Shown here: positions 1 to 6,461 of the stretch, in pieces
Layout of the letters: the number at the start of each line of letters is the position of its first letter
Numbering within the stretch: position 1 is the first letter of the stretch
Source: Pseudomonadota bacterium
GTDB lineage: Bacteria; Pseudomonadota; Gammaproteobacteria; Burkholderiales; Ferrovaceae
NCBI GenBank assembly: GCA_021828575.1
Contig: JAJZEL010000137.1
Location: forward strand, 1 to 8,794
DNA: 8,794 nucleotides
Direction of reading: 5' to 3'
Notes under the pieces: model-generated
Seen by the model: the letters and a program-made list of their open reading frames with translations, nothing else
Database searches by the model: none
What the model was told of the DNA's origin: nothing
Program-made: the position numbers and the translations under genes

Positions 1-685
1 GCAATCCCCCGGCAAATCCCCCGTAAGCCGCAGCCACCACGAATACCAGTAATTTGTAGTGATGGATCTGGTGTCCCAGAGCGGCAACCCGCACCGGATT
101 GTCACGTATCGCTACCATGATGAGTCCTACGGGGGAGGCGACGATCCGGCGCGCCAGGACAAGTCCCAGGAGGTAGCAGCAGGCAATGAACCAGTACATG
201 TTCCAGCCCGTGCTCGCCGAGAAGGTGAAATGACCCAGATGAAATTCGGGAGAAGGTACACCGGGCAGGCCATTTTCTCCACCGGTGAATTCAGCGAGCG
301 GAGAATTCTCCATGAAGAAAAAGACTTCCGCGATGGCCATGGTGATCATGGCAAAGTAAATTCCAGTGCGGCGCAGCGCAATCAGGCCCACTAGAAAGCC
401 GATGACTGCAGAGGCCAGGGTGCCTGCCATCAGGGCAAGGAAAATGCTGCCTGCATTCATCTGGGTCAGCAGGTAAGCGGTCACGAATCCGCCAGAGCCA
501 AAAAAGGCCGACTGGCCAAAAGAGAGAAGCCCTGTGTAGCCGAACAGCAGGTCAAACCCGATCCCGAACAACCCGAAAACCAGGATCCGGTTCATGGTGT
601 CCTGCGAGAAACCCACGAGTGGCAACACAAGGGGGGCCAGCAGCAGTCCAAGCAATGCGAGCAGGTCGGGCATCCAGCGCTTCAT
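1..685 (-). CDS. livM: LivM-type ABC transporter permease, C-terminus cut by window edge
   Basis: Inner-membrane permease subunit of a branched-chain amino acid/amide/urea-class (HAAT) ABC importer; it pairs with the LivH-type permease just upstream. About 228 residues are visible, with no stop before the left edge; full-length relatives are about 300-350 residues, so the last third is missing. The reading frame gives several hydrophobic helices and family-typical stretches: FGYTGLLSFGQSAFFGSGGF near residues 48-67, RRTGIYFAMITMAIAE near 105-120, and the cytoplasmic loop VAIRDNPVRVAALG near 190-204, which corresponds to the segment contacting the ATPase. The ATG at 685 shares an ATGA with the stop of the preceding permease gene, which fixes the start and implies translational coupling. 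The ATPase genes (LivG/LivF type) are expected downstream, off the left edge. The family assignment is firm; the substrate is unknown. Confidence 0.9.
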   Translation of the reverse strand, partial: MKRWMPDLLALLGLLLAPLVLPLVGFSQDTMNRILVFGLFGIGFDLLFGYTGLLSFGQSAFFGSGGFVTAYLLTQMNAGSIFLALMAGTLASAVIGFLVGLIALRRTGIYFAMITMAIAEVFFFMENSPLAEFTGGENGLPGVPSPEFHLGHFTFSASTGWNMYWFIACCYLLGLVLARRIVASPVGLIMVAIRDNPVRVAALGHQIHHYKLLVFVVAAAYGGFAGGL

Positions 686-1593
686 GCACGACCCCGATGG
701 CCCAGCAGCCCGTACGGTCGGATGAAGAGTACGAGGGTCATGACCACGAACAGCATGACCTGGGAGTAGGCGGGATCAAACATGGCGGTGATGGACAGGA
801 TTTCTCCCGCTACCAGCCCGCCCAGTACGGCACCGGGGAAAGAGCCTACGCCTCCGATCACCACCACCACCAGGGCTTCCACCAGGATATCGCTGCCAAT
901 GTCGGGGGTGATGGGGGTGACGGGGGTATTGATGATACCGGCAAATCCGGCTGCCATGGCCCCGATCCCGAAAACTGCCATGAAGACACGCTGTACATTG
1001 ATTCCCAGCATATCCACCATGACAGCATCTTCAATGCCGGCCCGCACGATCATGCCCAGTCGCGTACGATAAAGCACAGCCCAGAGCAAAGTCAGCATGA
1101 GGGAGACGATGCCGACCACCACCAGGCGGTAAGTGGGGTAAAGCATGAATCCGAAGGAAGTGATGCCTGTGGCCCAGGAGGGGGCGGGGATGCTTTGTGA
1201 CAGGCTCCCAAAAGCCAGGCGGACAAGTTCCACCAGCACGATGCCCAGCCCGAAGGTCACCAGAATCTGGTCTTCATGCGGTCGTTGGTAAAAGAAACGA
1301 ATCAGGCCGCGTTCGATCACGAGACCCGCCAGCAGGGTAAACAGACTTCCCCCCAGGACTGCCAGGGCAAACGACTGGGTATGGGCATAGGTCAGCCACC
1401 CTGCGTATCCGCCCAGCATGAACAGAGCTCCATGAGCCAGGTTCATGACTCCAAGAGTGCCATAGATGATGGTCAGCCCGGACGATATCAGGGCCAGAAG
1501 GGCGCCCAGAACAAGCCCGTTGATGCATTGGGAAATAAAGTTGGCCCAGTTCAGCAAGTTTCTTTTCCGGACAAAAAAGGGGAACAGGAACAC
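682..1593 (-). CDS. livH: LivH-type ABC transporter permease
   Basis: Second inner-membrane permease of the same importer, about 303 residues and full length for the family. Family features in order: SGLTIIYGTLGVMNLAHGAL at about 38-57 (the classic IYG.LGV.N.AHG motif), multiple transmembrane helices, the ATPase-coupling loop RAGIEDAVMVDMLGIN near 184-199, and GGVGSFPGAVLGGL near 247-260. Three starts are possible. A GTG at 1599 has no properly spaced ribosome binding site. The GTG at 1593, chosen here, has AGGTGG six bases upstream. A TTG at 1557 (weak GGAAAAG site) would begin at LNWANFISQCING, where many LivH proteins begin. The chosen ribosome binding site lies inside the hairpin described separately. 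The stop overlaps the livM start by 4 bases. LivH versus UrtB-type cannot be settled from this subunit. Confidence 0.9.
   Translation of the reverse strand: MFLFPFFVRKRNLLNWANFISQCINGLVLGALLALISSGLTIIYGTLGVMNLAHGALFMLGGYAGWLTYAHTQSFALAVLGGSLFTLLAGLVIERGLIRFFYQRPHEDQILVTFGLGIVLVELVRLAFGSLSQSIPAPSWATGITSFGFMLYPTYRLVVVGIVSLMLTLLWAVLYRTRLGMIVRAGIEDAVMVDMLGINVQRVFMAVFGIGAMAAGFAGIINTPVTPITPDIGSDILVEALVVVVIGGVGSFPGAVLGGLVAGEILSITAMFDPAYSQVMLFVVMTLVLFIRPYGLLGHRGRA
904..930. repeat. Three tandem 9-base units inside livH
   Basis: Three consecutive 9-mers (gggggtgat, gggggtgac, gggggtatt on the plus strand) lie inside the LivH-type gene. On the coding strand they give a Thr-Pro periodic segment, residues 222-230 (NTPVTPITP), between two predicted helices. 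The repeat keeps the frame, so copy number could change without frameshift. It may be coincidence in a Pro-rich loop. Confidence 0.4.
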
Positions 1594-1626
1594 TGCCACC
1601 CACCTGATTTTGGGGGTCGGTGGCAG
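1593..1626 (-). promoter_or_regulatory. Hairpin over the livH ribosome binding site
   Basis: Inverted repeat with 12-base arms at 1593-1604 and 1615-1626, a 10-base loop and a single mismatch (positions 1601/1618). In the transcript the 5' arm begins 17 bases after the binding-protein stop codon, and the 3' arm contains the AGGTGG-type ribosome binding site and touches the GTG at 1593. No U-run follows the 3' arm, so it does not look like an intrinsic terminator. Inferred role: it lowers LivH translation unless ribosomes finishing the binding-protein gene disturb it, or it protects the 3' end of the binding-protein mRNA. Either would fit the usual excess of binding protein over permease. The structure is by eye; folding energy was not computed. 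Confidence 0.45.
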
Positions 1627-1643
1627 GAGGCATTATCGTTGTG

Positions 1644-2993
1644 TCAGGTATAACTGCCCAGATGGCAACCAAAGGCATCAGGTTTTTGCATGAGGGGGCC
1701 ACCATCCACCACCTCGACCACGTCATAGAAGTCGTCCTTGTTTTTCATCGCACCCGGTGCCTTGCCTTTGACGATGACGACGGGCCGGACCAACTGGTGG
1801 TCTGCAGCGCGGAAATGGACCTGACCGACGGTGGAGTTGATCGTGACTCCCTGTTCGTAGGCCTTGATCACATCCGGCGGATAGAAACCGCCTGCCCTTT
1901 CCACGGCATCGGCCCACATGGCAATCTGCATGTAGGCCGCATTTGCCCCCCATTCGGGCATGTAACCGTGTTTCCTGAAAAACTCCTCGTTGAATGAACG
2001 GGCAATGGGAAACCGGTCCTGGAGAGTCCACCAGTAGTCTGTTCCCGCATACACCCCCTGCATGATGTCGGCACCCACTTCCTTGGCGAGGAAAGGAGTG
2101 TTGTAGGGGACAGCCAGCGTCATTTTGTCGAGCAGTCCGAATTGTTTGGCCTGCTTGGTGGACAGCACCGCATCCCGCCCGAAATTGATGTTGATGATCA
2201 CATCGGCACCGGAGTTGGCCACGTTCAGCAGGTACGAAGAAAAATCGGTGGTGCCAAGAGGTGAAATCTGATTGGTCACCACAGTCCAGCCTCCCTGTTT
2301 TCCCAGGGCATCCTGCATGGATTGGCGCACGGTATGCCCATAAGTGTAGTCCGGGGTGAGGAAGGCGATCTTGCGGTTTTTCCCCAGGCTCCTGATCAGC
2401 ACGGGAGTGATGGCATTGGCCGCCGTTTCCGCATAAAAACATTCGCGAAATGAATATCGGACGCAATCCTTGCCAGTGGTGTCATTGGAACCGGAAATGC
2501 AGGGCAGGTAGATCACCTTTCTGGATTGCGCCAGCTTGTTGATGGCGACAGCCACGGCGCTGGAAACCGAGCCGGTGATCATGATGGCCTTGTTTTCACT
2601 GATGAATCGCGAATGGGCCTGAACTGCCGTGTTGGGTTTGGCTTCGCTATCGGCGACTCCGTATTTCACTTCCTTGCCAAGAACGCCTTTCCTGATGCTG
2701 GGGGAAATGCGGTGCATCAATGGGTGGCCCGAGTTCAGGTGTTCAATGGCCAGCAGGTAGCCCTTGATTTCATCTTCACCCTGGGCTGCATAAGTGCCTG
2801 TTCTGGGGGCGCAGATGCCGACAAATACCGAGTTTCCGACAACGCCTTCCGGATAGGTGCCCACAGGTTCCCTGTTGTCGGCAGCAAAAGCCGAATCCGG
2901 CAGGAGAGACGACATTAGTTGGGCTCCAGCCAGCCCAACACCAGTGCGTAACAGAGTACGGCGTGATACGTGGACTTCAGACCAGTCTCGCAT
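1644..2993 (-). CDS. Periplasmic substrate-binding protein, branched-chain amino acid/amide family, Tat signal
   Basis: Ligand-binding subunit (Peripla_BP_6/LivK-like, type I fold) of the ABC importer encoded with the two permeases, 449 residues. The ATG at 2993 is chosen because GGAGGAG lies 5 bases upstream; the frame stays open 19 codons further up without such a site. The N-terminus carries a twin-arginine motif (SRRTLLR, residues 10-16), a short hydrophobic segment to about 31 and a cleavage-like AFA-AD at 35-39, so export folded through Tat is likely. Domain landmarks: VGICAPRTGTYAAQGEDE at about 58-75, GSVSSAVAVAINKLAQ at 141-156, SGSNDTTGKDC at 167-177, and PDYTYGHTV at 214-222, typical of this family. 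The ligand cannot be read from sequence: leucine-type amino acids, short amides and urea are all used by relatives. A 44- to 50-base spacer with a hairpin separates it from livH. Confidence 0.88.
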   Translation of the reverse strand: MRDWSEVHVSRRTLLRTGVGLAGAQLMSSLLPDSAFAADNREPVGTYPEGVVGNSVFVGICAPRTGTYAAQGEDEIKGYLLAIEHLNSGHPLMHRISPSIRKGVLGKEVKYGVADSEAKPNTAVQAHSRFISENKAIMITGSVSSAVAVAINKLAQSRKVIYLPCISGSNDTTGKDCVRYSFRECFYAETAANAITPVLIRSLGKNRKIAFLTPDYTYGHTVRQSMQDALGKQGGWTVVTNQISPLGTTDFSSYLLNVANSGADVIININFGRDAVLSTKQAKQFGLLDKMTLAVPYNTPFLAKEVGADIMQGVYAGTDYWWTLQDRFPIARSFNEEFFRKHGYMPEWGANAAYMQIAMWADAVERAGGFYPPDVIKAYEQGVTINSTVGQVHFRAADHQLVRPVVIVKGKAPGAMKNKDDFYDVVEVVDGGPLMQKPDAFGCHLGSYT

Positions 2994-3108
2994 GTGTTCT
3001 CCTCCGTTTTTTGTATATTTGGTGTGCGCAGATTTTATGCACCCCGGCATCCTAAACCTGTTTCAAAGAGCGTTACAAGATGTTGCTGAAACTTGCAATG
3101 GTGTGCGT
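2994..3108 (-). promoter_or_regulatory. Intergenic region upstream of the binding-protein gene
   Basis: This 115-base gap, the largest in the window, separates the sugar-lipid operon from the transporter genes and is the only visible place for a transporter promoter. On the transcribed strand it holds GGAGGAG (2999-3005), the strong ribosome binding site of the binding protein, and AT-rich patches (CATAAAAT at 3032-3039, AATATACAAA at 3010-3019). TTGAAA (3061-3066) and TTGCAA resemble -35 boxes, but none pairs with a good -10 at 16-18 bases, so I do not name a promoter. An imperfect inverted repeat with 6-base arms lies at 3060-3065 and 3087-3092. No clear intrinsic terminator (stem plus U-run) closes the upstream operon, so read-through is possible. 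Confidence 0.4.
2999..3005 (-). promoter_or_regulatory. Strong ribosome binding site of the binding-protein gene
   Basis: GGAGGAG on the coding strand, 5 bases before the ATG at 2993, is the best Shine-Dalgarno match I see among the gene starts here. It decides the start over the longer open frame reaching 3050, and fits high expression of a periplasmic binding protein. Confidence 0.8.
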
Positions 3109-3993
3109 TCAGTCTGGGCGCACGCCATCCGGAAAAAGGGATTTGAAAGTGGTGGCATCCAAGGAGACGCCTTCCAGTTCCATGGACATCAGATAAAGGG
3201 GAACACCATCAGAACCGGTGGTCTGGGCAATGGCACCAGGGCGAGCTGTCAGGCTGGTTCCGAGAATGCGAGCTGCTTTTCCTTTCAGCGTGGTGAATGC
3301 GCCAGGATAGGGCGGAGCCACGCCCCGTACCAGGTTGTGAATTTCACGAGCGGTTTTTGACCAGTCAATCCGGCCATCTTCGGGGCGACGGCCCCCAAAA
3401 TAGTGGCCAGCAGAGAGATTCTGGGAACGATGCACAGCATGTCCCGAAACCAGTCGCGGGAGCACTTCACGAAGGGCACCGACGCCAGCGTCCATCACCT
3501 TCAGGAACACGTCGTGGGCCGTATCATCCGGCCCAATGGGCACGGGCTGTTGTGCCACGATGTCTCCCTGGTCCGGTTTCAGGGTCATGGCGTGCAGTGT
3601 GGCCCCGGTCTCCGTTTCTCCCCGGATCACTGCCCAGTTGACGGGAACGCGTCCACGGTAGAGGGGCAACAGGGAGCCGTGGAGGTTGTAGGCACCGCGC
3701 GGCGGGATGTCCAACAGGTTGGCGCCAAGCATGTGCCGGTAATAAAAGGAGAAAATGAAATCGGGAGCCAGGTCGCGGATCATGTGGACCACAGCCGGAT
3801 CATTGGGGTCGTCGGGAAAAATCACGGGGACATCGTGCTGGCGCGCACATGCTGCCACGCTGCCAAACCAGATGTTTTCTTTCGGGTTGTCCCTGTGTGT
3901 GACCACCAGAGGCACTTGCAGACCCTGTTGCAGCAGCACTTCGAGGCAGCGAACTCCGATGGTGTGATAAGCGAAGACCACGGCTCGGGTCAC
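3109..3993 (-). CDS. Stand-alone ArnA-type sugar-nucleotide N-formyltransferase
   Basis: Predicted to transfer formyl from N10-formyltetrahydrofolate to the 4-amino group of UDP-4-amino-4-deoxy-L-arabinose or a similar sugar nucleotide, in the cytoplasm. The 294 residues line up with the N-terminal domain of E. coli ArnA: VVFAYHTIGVRCLEVLL at 5-21, PDFIFSFYYRHML at 77-89, NLHGSLLPLYRGR at 103-115 with Asn103 and His105 matching the catalytic N102/H104 of ArnA, and Asp141 (KPDQGD) matching D140. A C-terminal subdomain follows (GRRPEDGRIDW near 206-216, PYPGAF near 239-244). The protein stops where ArnA's UDP-glucuronate decarboxylase domain would begin, and no such domain is encoded nearby. 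Start is GTG at 3993, overlapping the arnC stop (GTGA), with GGAG about 11 bases upstream. Methionyl-tRNA formyltransferase is a relative but fits less well, given the ArnA-specific N-terminus and neighbours. Confidence 0.87.
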   Translation of the reverse strand: MTRAVVFAYHTIGVRCLEVLLQQGLQVPLVVTHRDNPKENIWFGSVAACARQHDVPVIFPDDPNDPAVVHMIRDLAPDFIFSFYYRHMLGANLLDIPPRGAYNLHGSLLPLYRGRVPVNWAVIRGETETGATLHAMTLKPDQGDIVAQQPVPIGPDDTAHDVFLKVMDAGVGALREVLPRLVSGHAVHRSQNLSAGHYFGGRRPEDGRIDWSKTAREIHNLVRGVAPPYPGAFTTLKGKAARILGTSLTARPGAIAQTTGSDGVPLYLMSMELEGVSLDATTFKSLFPDGVRPD

Positions 3994-4952
3994 GATGGGG
4001 GGAGCTCCGTCGGACGTTCCAGAATGGCTTCGATCAGGTAGCGCGGGCGTTCACGCACCTGCTGGTAGATGCGTCCCACATATTCGCCCAGCAGACCGAT
4101 GCCGAACAGCAGGATGCTGATCAGGAAAAAGGTGATGGCGAACAGGGTGAAAACACCCTCTGCCTCTGGCCCCAACAGGACTCGGCGCAGGATCAGGTAC
4201 ACCACGAACAGGCCGGAGAGCACGGAAAGAACCATGCCCATCAGGGAAAAAAACTGCAGTGGTACCACGGAGAATCCTGTGATCAGGTCAAAATTGAGAC
4301 GGATCAGGCTGTACAGGGAATACTTGGATTCACCCGCGGAACGTTCTTCGTGGCGTACCTTGACCTCGGTAGGACGAGCAGAAAAAGTATGGGCCAGTGC
4401 CGGGATGAAGGTGTTCACTTCGCGGCAGGACAGGATGGCTTCCACGATGCGCCGGTCATAGGCTCGCAGCATGCAGCCCTGATCCGTCATGTGGATTCGC
4501 GTAATATTCTCCCGAAGGCGGTTCATGGAGCGCGATGCCCAACGTCTCCAGGCGCTGTCCTGACGATGTTCACGGATAGTGCCCACGTAATCGTGCCCGG
4601 CATCCATGGCGGTCAGCAGTTTTCCGATTTCCTCAGGGGGATTCTGAAGATCGGCATCCAGGGTGACGATTCGTCGGCCACGCGCCTGGGCAAAGCCTGC
4701 CATGATGGCCATGTGCTGGCCGTAGTTGCCATTGAGGAGCACCACGCGGGTGACATCGGGGCGCCGTTCGAACTGCTCGCGCAGCAGGGCGGGAGAACGA
4801 TCCTTGCTGCCATCATTGATGAAGACAATTTCGTAGGCGATGTGGAGACTGTCCAGCGCAGGATAAAGACGGGAAAAGAGGGCGGCCAGGCCATCTTCCT
4901 CGTTGTAGACGGGAATCACGATGGAAGTGTCTGTCGTGGCAACCGGCATCAT
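3990..4952 (-). CDS. arnC: ArnC-type undecaprenyl-phosphate formamido-sugar transferase
   Basis: Family 2 (GT-A) glycosyltransferase predicted to move the formylated aminosugar from UDP to undecaprenyl phosphate at the cytoplasmic face of the inner membrane. It has 320 residues, matching E. coli ArnC size. Order of features: SIVIPVYNEEDGL at 10-22, nucleotide-binding VFINDGSKD at 43-51, the metal-binding DxD in TLDADLQNPPEEI at 97-109 (Asp99, Asp101), the acceptor-region motif TDQGCMLRAYDR at 156-167, and two C-terminal membrane helices at about 228-258 and 266-290, followed by GEYVGRIYQQVRERP at 289-303, a hallmark of ArnC/GtrB/DPM1-like enzymes. The ATG at 4952 sits in an ATGA overlap with the aminotransferase stop; a second ATG follows at once. 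Resemblance to dolichyl-phosphate-mannose-synthase-like enzymes leaves the sugar open, but the flanking genes favour Ara4N. Confidence 0.88.
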   Translation of the reverse strand: MMPVATTDTSIVIPVYNEEDGLAALFSRLYPALDSLHIAYEIVFINDGSKDRSPALLREQFERRPDVTRVVLLNGNYGQHMAIMAGFAQARGRRIVTLDADLQNPPEEIGKLLTAMDAGHDYVGTIREHRQDSAWRRWASRSMNRLRENITRIHMTDQGCMLRAYDRRIVEAILSCREVNTFIPALAHTFSARPTEVKVRHEERSAGESKYSLYSLIRLNFDLITGFSVVPLQFFSLMGMVLSVLSGLFVVYLILRRVLLGPEAEGVFTLFAITFFLISILLFGIGLLGEYVGRIYQQVRERPRYLIEAILERPTELPPS

Positions 4953-6103
4953 TTTTTTCGGGCCTCATGCAATACTTCGCGCAGGGCAACGCAGACCCGA
5001 TCCACATCGGTTTCATGCATGGAGGGATACAGGGGAAGGGTGATGGTTTCCCTGGCAATGCGTTCGGAATGGGGAAAGTCGCCTTCGCGGTAGCCCAGGG
5101 CGCGATACTGCGTGGTGAGGTGCGTAGCTTCGTAGGAGATGCCCGTTCCGATACCCCGCTGATGCAACATGTCCATGACGTCCTTGCGTGACCGGTTCAG
5201 TCGTTCCAGGGGTAGCAATGGAGCAAAGAAGTTCCAGCTATGCCCCTCGTCACCGCGGGCTGGCAGGATGCATGGGGGATCGGTATCAAGACACTCGAAG
5301 TAGCGGGCCACCAGTTGCTGCCTGCGCCGCGTGAATTCATCGAGGCGCTCCAGTTGCAGGAGTCCCAACCGGGCATTGACATCAGGCATGTTGGATTTGC
5401 CACCGGGCACCACCACATCACGGGTGCCATCGGGCAGACGTGAAATGCCGTGAAAGCGGAATTTTTCTGCGCGCACCGCCAGTTCTTCCGAAGAAAAGAC
5501 CAGTGCTCCACCCTCTATGGTGGTGATGTTTTTGTTGGGATGAAAACTGAAGCTTGCCAGGTCACCAAAGCTGCCGATGAGGCGTCCTTTCCAGCGACTG
5601 CCAATGGCCAGTGCCGCGTCCTCGATGACCCGCAGTCCATGGCTTTCGGCAAGCGCGTAAAGGGCATCCATGTCCAGTGGCAATCCGGCAAAGTGGGTGG
5701 GCATGAGTGCGCGGGTGCGGGATGTGATTTTATCCCTGGCAGCCTCCAGGTTCATGTTGCGTGTTACGGGATCCACGTCCACGAACACGGGACGTGCACC
5801 GGTCCGTGTGATCATGTTGGCGCATGAGAAGAAGGTTTGCGCAGGGAGAATCACCTCGTCTCCCGGTTCGATGCCCAGTACCAGCAGAGCCACTTCCAGT
5901 GCAGCTGTTGCCGAGGTGAAGGTCCGCACGGGGCGATCACCGTGATGCCTGGACAAGGCTGCCTCGAAAGCCAGTACTTGGGGGCCGGAGGTGATCCACA
6001 GGGAGCGTAGGGTGTCCGACAGGGCTTCCACCATATTTTCGTCAATGGTGGGGCGGGCAAAAGGGAGAAAGGGCAGTGGGCGGCCGGTATCAGTGGCGGG
6101 CAA
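4949..6103 (-). CDS. arnB: ArnB-type PLP aminotransferase (DegT/DnrJ/EryC1 family)
   Basis: Predicted cytoplasmic enzyme aminating the C4 ketone of a UDP-4-keto-pentose with glutamate as donor, giving UDP-4-amino-4-deoxy-L-arabinose. Motifs, numbered from the TTG chosen here: PFLPFARPTI at about 11-20 (ArnB proteins begin with nearly this sequence), SLWITSGPQV near 34-43, TSATAALEVAL near 63-73, EDAALAIGSRWKG near 161-173 with the PLP-binding Asp, and FHPNKNITTIEGG near 187-199, whose Lys (about 191) forms the Schiff base and closely matches E. coli ArnB. Length 384 residues is normal. Start: no ATG exists in the right place. The TTG at 6103 has GGAG nine bases upstream and overlaps the SMR gene by 14 bases; a TTG at 6130 would add nine residues but lacks a ribosome binding site. 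The stop overlaps the arnC start by 4 bases. Other sugar 4-aminotransferases (PglE/WecE-like) are alternatives. Confidence 0.88.
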   Translation of the reverse strand: MPATDTGRPLPFLPFARPTIDENMVEALSDTLRSLWITSGPQVLAFEAALSRHHGDRPVRTFTSATAALEVALLVLGIEPGDEVILPAQTFFSCANMITRTGARPVFVDVDPVTRNMNLEAARDKITSRTRALMPTHFAGLPLDMDALYALAESHGLRVIEDAALAIGSRWKGRLIGSFGDLASFSFHPNKNITTIEGGALVFSSEELAVRAEKFRFHGISRLPDGTRDVVVPGGKSNMPDVNARLGLLQLERLDEFTRRRQQLVARYFECLDTDPPCILPARGDEGHSWNFFAPLLPLERLNRSRKDVMDMLHQRGIGTGISYEATHLTTQYRALGYREGDFPHSERIARETITLPLYPSMHETDVDRVCVALREVLHEARKK

Positions 6104-6461
6104 CGAGAAATACTCCGAGGATGATGACAAAGATGCCCAGTACGCGGCCGCTGGTGAGGGCTTCCCCCAGCCATAGCCAGGCAGCCAGGGCGTTCACCAC
6201 GTAGCCGATGGACAGCATGGGATAGGCCATGGATACAGGCACCCGTGACAGGGCCATGATCCAGATCATGACGCTGAACACATAACACCCCAAGCCTCCA
6301 AGCACATGAGGCTCAGTGGCCACTTTCCATCCAATGGGAACGAGGTTGTTCAGGGTGAATTCAAAATGACCGATGGCATTGGTGCCTGCCTTGAGAAGCA
6401 ACTGGGCTGTGGCGTTGAGGAGGACGCCCGCAAGGATCAGGGAAAAACTGGTCAAGGTCAT
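6090..6461 (-). CDS. arnE: Small four-helix SMR/EamA membrane protein, ArnE-like flippase subunit
   Basis: 123-residue integral membrane protein with four predicted helices (about 4-23, 53-72, 77-98, 103-120) and the SMR/EamA signature SMAYPMLSIGYVVNALAA at 77-94, then WLGEALTSGRVLGIFVIILG. In this context it most likely helps flip undecaprenyl-phosphate-aminoarabinose to the periplasmic face, as proposed for ArnE/ArnF. The first helix has Asn16 in the region where EmrE has its substrate-binding Glu14, arguing against a drug/proton antiporter. Only one such gene is present, whereas enterobacterial operons have two (arnE and arnF). The ATG at 6461 overlaps the arnT stop (ATGA) and shows no good ribosome binding site, so it probably depends on coupled translation. 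ArnE, ArnF and generic SMR proteins are hard to tell apart by sequence alone. Confidence 0.75.
   Translation of the reverse strand: MTLTSFSLILAGVLLNATAQLLLKAGTNAIGHFEFTLNNLVPIGWKVATEPHVLGGLGCYVFSVMIWIMALSRVPVSMAYPMLSIGYVVNALAAWLWLGEALTSGRVLGIFVIILGVFLVARH

Noticed and set aside
619..1200. 193-codon plus-strand open frame rich in His, Asp and Gly
   Set aside because: It lies antisense to the LivH and LivM genes, which match known families; its composition is the complement of their codons and it resembles no protein family.
1723..2466. 247-codon minus-strand open frame in another frame
   Set aside because: Sits wholly inside the binding-protein gene on the same strand; the sequence is unlike any folded protein.
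3037..3056. Possible sigma-54 element (GG-N10-GC) before the binding-protein gene
   Set aside because: Only the GG/GC positions fit; the rest of the consensus is absent.
3032..3066. Possible sigma-70 promoter TTGAAA ... CATAAA before the binding-protein gene
   Set aside because: Spacing is 21-23 bases, too long for a normal -35/-10 pair.
3101..3125. Possible intrinsic terminator at the end of the formyltransferase gene (7-base stem including one G-U pair, 11-base loop)
   Set aside because: The stop codon lies in the loop and no U-run follows the stem, so it lacks the form of an intrinsic terminator.
3403..4041. 212-codon plus-strand open frame
   Set aside because: Antisense shadow of the formyltransferase gene, whose catalytic motifs are intact.
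4350..5093. 247-codon plus-strand open frame
   Set aside because: Antisense shadow of arnC and arnB; no recognisable domain.
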